NCBI GenBank assembly: GCA_029251865.1 | Contig: JAQXCN010000060.1 | Span: 34,625-98,624 of the forward strand | Source: Crocinitomicaceae bacterium | GTDB taxonomy: Bacteria; Bacteroidota; Bacteroidia; Flavobacteriales_D; Crocinitomicaceae | Length of the DNA: 64,000 bases | Direction of reading: 5' to 3' | Shown here: positions 63,631 to 64,000 of the stretch, in pieces | Layout: each line of letters begins with the position of its first letter | How positions within the stretch are numbered: position 1 is the stretch's first letter | The notes under the pieces: model-generated | The model's input: only the letters and a program-made list of their open reading frames with translations | Database searches by the model: none | Told to the model about the DNA's origin: nothing | Translations under genes and position numbers: made by a program

Positions 63631-63740
63631 TTGACTGCTGGTAATTCCGTTGCCAAGTACAAATTCACCAAGGAAACTAGAAGTGCAATTACCGCAATCC
63701 ATAGCGCAATTGTACTTCTTTTACTGTGTCTTTCTGCCAT
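63627..63740 (-). CDS. Probable 37-residue single-pass membrane protein
   Basis: ATG 63740 to TAA 63629-63627 on the minus strand. It starts MAERHSKRST, a basic hydrophilic leader, then a hydrophobic helix IALWIAVIALLVSLVNLYLA and a short tail. The basic residues before the helix fit the positive-inside rule. Its stop overlaps the GAPDH stop by 2 nt in convergent orientation. The opposite strand also has an open frame from TTG 63631, which I regard as a shadow. No promoter box was found. Confidence 0.5.
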   Translation of the reverse strand: MAERHSKRSTIALWIAVIALLVSLVNLYLATELPAVN

Positions 63741-63990
63741 AACACATTGGTTTACGTCATTTTACGAATTTAGTTGCAGAAACCGTAAAGTGATCTATTT
63801 ACAGATAAAAATAGACCTCTGGAAAGACTCTATTTATAGGAATAAGATTTGAACACTCAATTATGAAACATGCATCAAAACCAAATAACCTGAGGCATTA
63901 AGTAACGATCTACACCACATATTTTTTTAATAAAACGGTATCTCTATTCTATAATTAACTAATTTTGTAGCAAAGTTTAAGAAACGATAT
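63741..63990. other. Intergenic region before the right-edge gene
   Basis: No gene is evident here. There is an inverted repeat TCATTTTACG (63757-63766)/CGTAAAGTGA (63784-63793) with one mismatch and a 17-nt loop, and the -7 box listed separately at 63960. Nothing resembling a tRNA was seen. Confidence 0.5.
63960..63967 (+). promoter_or_regulatory. -7 element of the right-edge gene
   Basis: TAATTTTG matches TAnnTTTG exactly and lies 23 nt before ATG 63991. No TTG box at the usual distance. Confidence 0.5.
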
Positions 63991-64000
63991 ATGTCTGCAG
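63991..64000 (+). CDS. Start of a gene truncated by the window end
   Basis: ATG at 63991 follows a good -7 box; only MSA is visible. The call rests on the promoter and start spacing. The product cannot be identified. Confidence 0.4.

Noticed and set aside
63631..63852. 73-residue + strand frame starting TTG after GAPDH
   Set aside because: Its hydrophobic stretch is the complement of the minus-strand helix; the minus-strand frame has ATG and a basic leader and is the better candidate.

Overview
The window looks like a chromosomal segment of a Bacteroidota bacterium, most likely a flavobacteria-like lineage. The DNA is AT-rich. Gene starts lack obvious Shine-Dalgarno sequences, and many upstream regions carry the Bacteroidota -7 element TAnnTTTG, sometimes with a TTG/TTTG box 17-23 nt further upstream. 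Diagnostic genes are the type IX secretion (T9SS) regulator PorX, a large secreted protein with a gliding-motility-type C-terminal sorting domain, a half-size TauE/SafE protein, a short primary sigma factor of the Bacteroidota kind, and ribosomal protein THX. Almost all of it is ordinary core genome. I saw no prophage, transposase, CRISPR array, rRNA or tRNA.

Layout. 1-8368: right end of an exopolysaccharide/capsule locus on the + strand, made of an ATP-grasp enzyme, a GT4 glycosyltransferase, a DUF354 protein, a NodB-like deacetylase, a sugar-phosphate transferase, a Wza-like export lipoprotein and a Wzc-like tyrosine kinase with a Gly-Tyr tail. Most junctions overlap by 1-4 nt. 8355-10430 (-): exodeoxyribonuclease III, a tiny membrane protein and a PagL-like lipid A deacylase. 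10481-17014: mazG (+), converging on a guaB - PPIase - PPIase - MoxR operon (-). 17150-22630: a CarboxypepD_reg-like protein, an HD phosphohydrolase, porX and sufS-sufE-sufT. 22631-27179 (-): an OmpA protein with a tandem-repeat linker, a lipoprotein, an M20 amidohydrolase, a half TSUP transporter and a LuxE-like protein. 27280-33411: hemH, ahcY, a COG0523 metallochaperone GTPase and aconitase. 33573-37951: a CoA-transferase, TrmH, THX with an H1-like tail, serC, serA and an unlisted 59-aa SEC-C gene. 37952-39862: a small accessory patch with a DUF2071 gene and a DUF6090 gene broken by an in-frame stop, bordered by short repeats.

39863-48608: cyclophilin, a conserved unknown, a glucosaminidase-LysM protein, a DUF6702 protein, an M1 peptidase, the T9SS-type surface protein and a VOC protein. 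48634-53097 (-): der, era, a DUF58 protein, an EamA transporter and a SUI1/YciH protein. 53188-55632 (+): wecB plus a deacetylase, a second small glycan locus. 55643-59488 (-): asparaginase and a tightly overlapping dapF - unknown - GNAT - mltG operon. 59614-63630 (+): HtrA protease, the primary sigma factor and a long-form GAPDH, followed by a probable 37-aa membrane-protein ORF on the minus strand and, at the right edge, a promoter plus the first codons of another gene.

How it fits together: much of the window serves the envelope. It includes EPS export, peptidoglycan turnover (MltG, glucosaminidase, DapF), periplasmic folding and quality control (two SurA-like PPIases, HtrA), lipid A editing, and T9SS control plus a T9SS substrate. 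The rest is central metabolism. No convincing new multi-gene system was found. The observations most worth a second look are the broken DUF6090 gene and its flanking repeats, two palindromes lying on promoters (COG0523 and htrA), and the very small genes.
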